A stretch of DNA of 5,824 nt from an uncultured Sulfurimonas sp. (GTDB taxonomy: Bacteria; Campylobacterota; Campylobacteria; Campylobacterales; Sulfurimonadaceae). Made by a program: the position numbers and the translations under genes. Positions 5,523-5,824 of this stretch are shown here, in pieces. The stretch is from contig CALDOC010000540.1 of NCBI GenBank assembly GCA_937914675.1, positions 1-5,824 of the forward strand, read 5' to 3'. The number at the start of each line of letters is the position of its first letter. Positions within the stretch are counted from its first letter, which is position 1. A model generated the notes under the pieces. It did not search any database. It had not been told where the DNA came from and worked only from the letters and a program-made list of their open reading frames with translations.

Positions 5523-5798
5523 ATGACATTTATAGAATTTAAAAAATTACTTCTTGACGCTGAAATAAGCTTACCTAAGTTTAGCAAACTCATTAAGGTA
5601 AGCGAGAAAAACATTCAAGCTTATAAAACGAAAGGCGAAGTGCCAAACACCATCGCCGTCATTGTTAAATGCTTTTCGCAAATGCACCAGATAGGAATAG
5701 ACTATCGTACGCAAATCGAAGAGTTGAATTTAGAAGCTAAAACAAAAAAAGGCGCAGGGTTCGCTAAAGAGCCAAAAGAAGACAAACCAACCCCGTAA
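5523..5798 (+). CDS. Small putative helix-turn-helix DNA-binding protein
   Basis: This 91-residue protein is not one I can name. Residues 1-48 resemble the small XRE-like helix-turn-helix proteins often seen in Campylobacterota. MTFIEFKKLLLDAEISLPKFSKLI would be helices 1 and 2, KVSEKNIQAYKT the recognition region, and KGEVP the conserved turn before the next helix. Residues 49-70 (CFSQMHQIGIDYRTQIEELN) are a likely helix that could dimerise. The last 20 residues are rich in lysine, glutamate and proline and are probably disordered. AAGGG at 5513-5517, 5 bases before the ATG, supports the start. It has its own promoter-like TATAAT and diverges from the lysine-rich gene, so regulating that neighbour is possible but untested. 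No membrane segment is present. Confidence 0.75.
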   Translation: MTFIEFKKLLLDAEISLPKFSKLIKVSEKNIQAYKTKGEVPNTIAVIVKCFSQMHQIGIDYRTQIEELNLEAKTKKGAGFAKEPKEDKPTP

Positions 5799-5799
5799 C

Positions 5800-5817
5800 T
5801 TGTAACACAACTGTAAT
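5800..5817 (+). promoter_or_regulatory. Pho-box-like direct repeat at the window edge
   Basis: TTGTAAC (5800-5806) and CTGTAAT (5811-5817) are 7-base units spaced 11 bp apart. They share TGTAA and stand 1 base after the stop of the small helix-turn-helix gene. The 11-bp period and CTGTxAT form match the PhoB site of E. coli (CTGTCAT repeats), and PhoP/PhosR sites elsewhere have the same period. It would control a gene starting beyond 5824. A third unit cannot be judged because the window ends. Confidence 0.5.
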
Positions 5818-5824
5818 ATCATTA

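Noticed and set aside
1..5824. tRNA, rRNA, CRISPR array, insertion sequence or phage genes
   Set aside because: No cloverleaf, regularly spaced repeat array, transposase-like protein or terminal inverted repeat was seen by eye on either strand.

Overview
The window is a phosphate-acquisition and phosphate-signalling cluster, followed by two small unrelated-looking genes. Gene order on the + strand is pstC (5' end cut by the window), pstA, pstB, phoU, a PhoB-type response regulator and a PhoR/PnpS-type sensor histidine kinase. All six are tightly spaced (1, 24, 33 and 18 bp gaps, then a 7-bp overlap), so they probably form one operon, with pstS and the main promoter upstream of the window. The protein style, the AT-rich intergenic DNA with TATAAT-type -10 boxes and no clear -35, and the gene types suggest a Campylobacterota (epsilonproteobacterial) genome, perhaps a Sulfurimonas-like free-living member. 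That placement is an inference from recognition, not from a search.

Positions 2-2477 encode the inner-membrane and ATPase parts of the high-affinity phosphate ABC transporter: two permeases (PstC, PstA) and the ATPase PstB. PstS should deliver phosphate to PstC/PstA, and PstB should power import. Positions 2511-5233 encode the signalling arm: PhoU, which in known systems links transporter state to the kinase; a two-domain response regulator; and a membrane kinase with an extracytoplasmic sensor domain. The regulator has no Shine-Dalgarno sequence, and an extended -10 box lies where transcription would begin at its ATG, so it may also be made from a leaderless internal transcript. The kinase starts at TTG inside the end of the regulator gene.

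Positions 5228-5251 form a perfect inverted repeat between the convergent ends of the kinase gene and a tiny minus-strand gene (5257-5388). That gene encodes a 43-residue protein that is 25/43 lysine, resembling a histone H1-like nucleoid peptide. It has a very strong ribosome binding site. A 134-bp AT-rich divergent region (5389-5522) holds -10 boxes in both directions and a perfect dyad (5414-5428) placed like an operator for the lysine-rich gene. Next comes a 91-residue putative helix-turn-helix protein (5523-5798). Right after its stop codon, two TGTAA repeats 11 bp apart resemble a Pho box, which suggests that the gene just beyond the window is also phosphate-controlled.

Nothing here amounts to a clearly undescribed system. 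The most unusual points are the acidic insertion of about 47 residues in PstC, the missing ExxxD metal motifs in PhoU, the possible leaderless regulator transcript, the lysine-rich mini-protein with its operator-like dyad, and the terminal Pho-box-like repeat.
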